A stretch of DNA of 5,475 nucleotides from Actinomycetota bacterium (GTDB taxonomy: Bacteria; Actinomycetota; Actinomycetes; Nanopelagicales; Nanopelagicaceae). How positions within the stretch are numbered: the stretch's first letter is position 1; each line of letters starts with the position of its first letter. The stretch is taken from positions 1 to 5,475 of the forward strand of contig WLGP01000070.1 of the NCBI GenBank assembly GCA_009703165.1, in the 5' to 3' direction. Both the position numbers and the translations under genes were made by a program. The notes below the pieces were generated by a model. The model was not told the origin of the DNA. It saw nothing but the letters and a program-made list of their open reading frames with translations, and searched no databases. Shown here piece after piece: positions 5,149 through 5,475 of this stretch.

Positions 5149-5475
5149 ATGAAACTAAACAAGAAATTCATCGCAATCCCATTAGTCGCCCTTGTCGCAG
5201 CAGCGGCCTTTGCTCTTCCAGCATCGGCAGCTACTCCAGAGCGTTATGTCACCGTCAATGCCGAGGGCATCGTTCAGGTAACCCCTGATGCAGTTCGCCT
5301 CAACGCATCTGTCACCAATATCGCCTCAACGAGCGCAGCGGCCTTATCTCAGACCTCAGCGGCTGCGACCAAGGTTCGCAATGCGCTCAAGGCTAAGAAC
5401 ATTGCAACAAAGGATGTTAAGACCACAACGATCTCTGTCTACCCTGAGTACAATTACACACAGGACAAGGGCTCA
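5149..5475 (+). CDS. Secreted SIMPL-domain (DUF541) protein, 5' part only
   Basis: The first 109 codons are present and open to the window edge. A clear signal peptide begins MKLNKK, has a hydrophobic core of about residues 7-23, and ends in the signal peptidase I motif ASA (25-27), so cleavage is expected before A28 and the mature protein should be exported. The mature N-terminus RYVTVNAEGIVQVTPDAVRL and the following helix, with A-x-x-x-T-x-A-A-x-K-V-x-x-AL-K-A-K-N-I-x-x-x-DVKTTTISVYPEYNY, match the SIMPL/DUF541 fold (G-x-V-x-V-x-PD-x-A, then D-[IV]-x-T-x-x-x-S-[IV]-x-P-x-Y). Members include YggE-type periplasmic proteins linked to oxidative-stress tolerance and membrane-associated proteins, and the biochemical function is poorly defined. 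It begins 29 nt after the glycosyltransferase stop and probably has its own promoter. Confidence 0.87.
   Translation, partial: MKLNKKFIAIPLVALVAAAAFALPASAATPERYVTVNAEGIVQVTPDAVRLNASVTNIASTSAAALSQTSAAATKVRNALKAKNIATKDVKTTTISVYPEYNYTQDKGS

Overview
The window looks like chromosome of a low- to mid-GC Actinobacterium. The clues are compact gene spacing, roughly balanced GC, start-proximal -10 boxes that imply leaderless mRNAs, a cbiM/PDGLE/cbiQ/cbiO order common in Actinobacteria, and a tRNA gene without encoded CCA. A freshwater planktonic group such as Ca. Nanopelagicales (acI) or a small-genome Microbacteriaceae would fit. This placement is inference from style, not from a marker gene.

Bases 1-2036 (+ strand) hold the 3' part of an energy-coupling-factor (ECF) cobalt/nickel uptake operon: the end of cbiM, a small two-helix PDGLE protein (CbiN-like), the transmembrane T-component cbiQ and the ATPase cbiO. 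The genes are 1 to about 40 nt apart and are presumably one transcript. The main puzzle is the start of cbiQ. A His-rich stretch in the cbiQ frame lies upstream of the only canonical start codon.

Bases 2033-3940 (- strand) hold, in transcription order, a Sua5/YrdC-type threonylcarbamoyl-AMP synthase, tRNA-Lys(UUU) and a GAF-like/LuxR-HTH regulator. Sua5 makes the intermediate for t6A37, a modification that tRNA-Lys(UUU) itself carries, so enzyme and substrate tRNA are neighbours. The regulator gene converges on cbiO with a 4-nt overlap. The 149-nt spacer between the tRNA and the regulator is rich in inverted repeats and could hold operators.

Bases 3980-5119 (+ strand) encode a GT4-type glycosyltransferase, divergent from sua5 and sharing a 39-nt intergenic region with it. 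It has an EX7Q in place of the usual EX7E motif. After a 29-nt gap, a secreted SIMPL/DUF541 protein starts at 5149 and runs off the end of the window.

I see no mobile element, CRISPR array, phage gene or clear intrinsic terminator. The window is mostly ordinary chromosome. The second-look points are the cbiQ start, the sua5/tRNA-Lys pairing, the regulator spacer, the leaderless promoters and the glycosyltransferase motif change. I found no convincing evidence for an undescribed multi-gene system.
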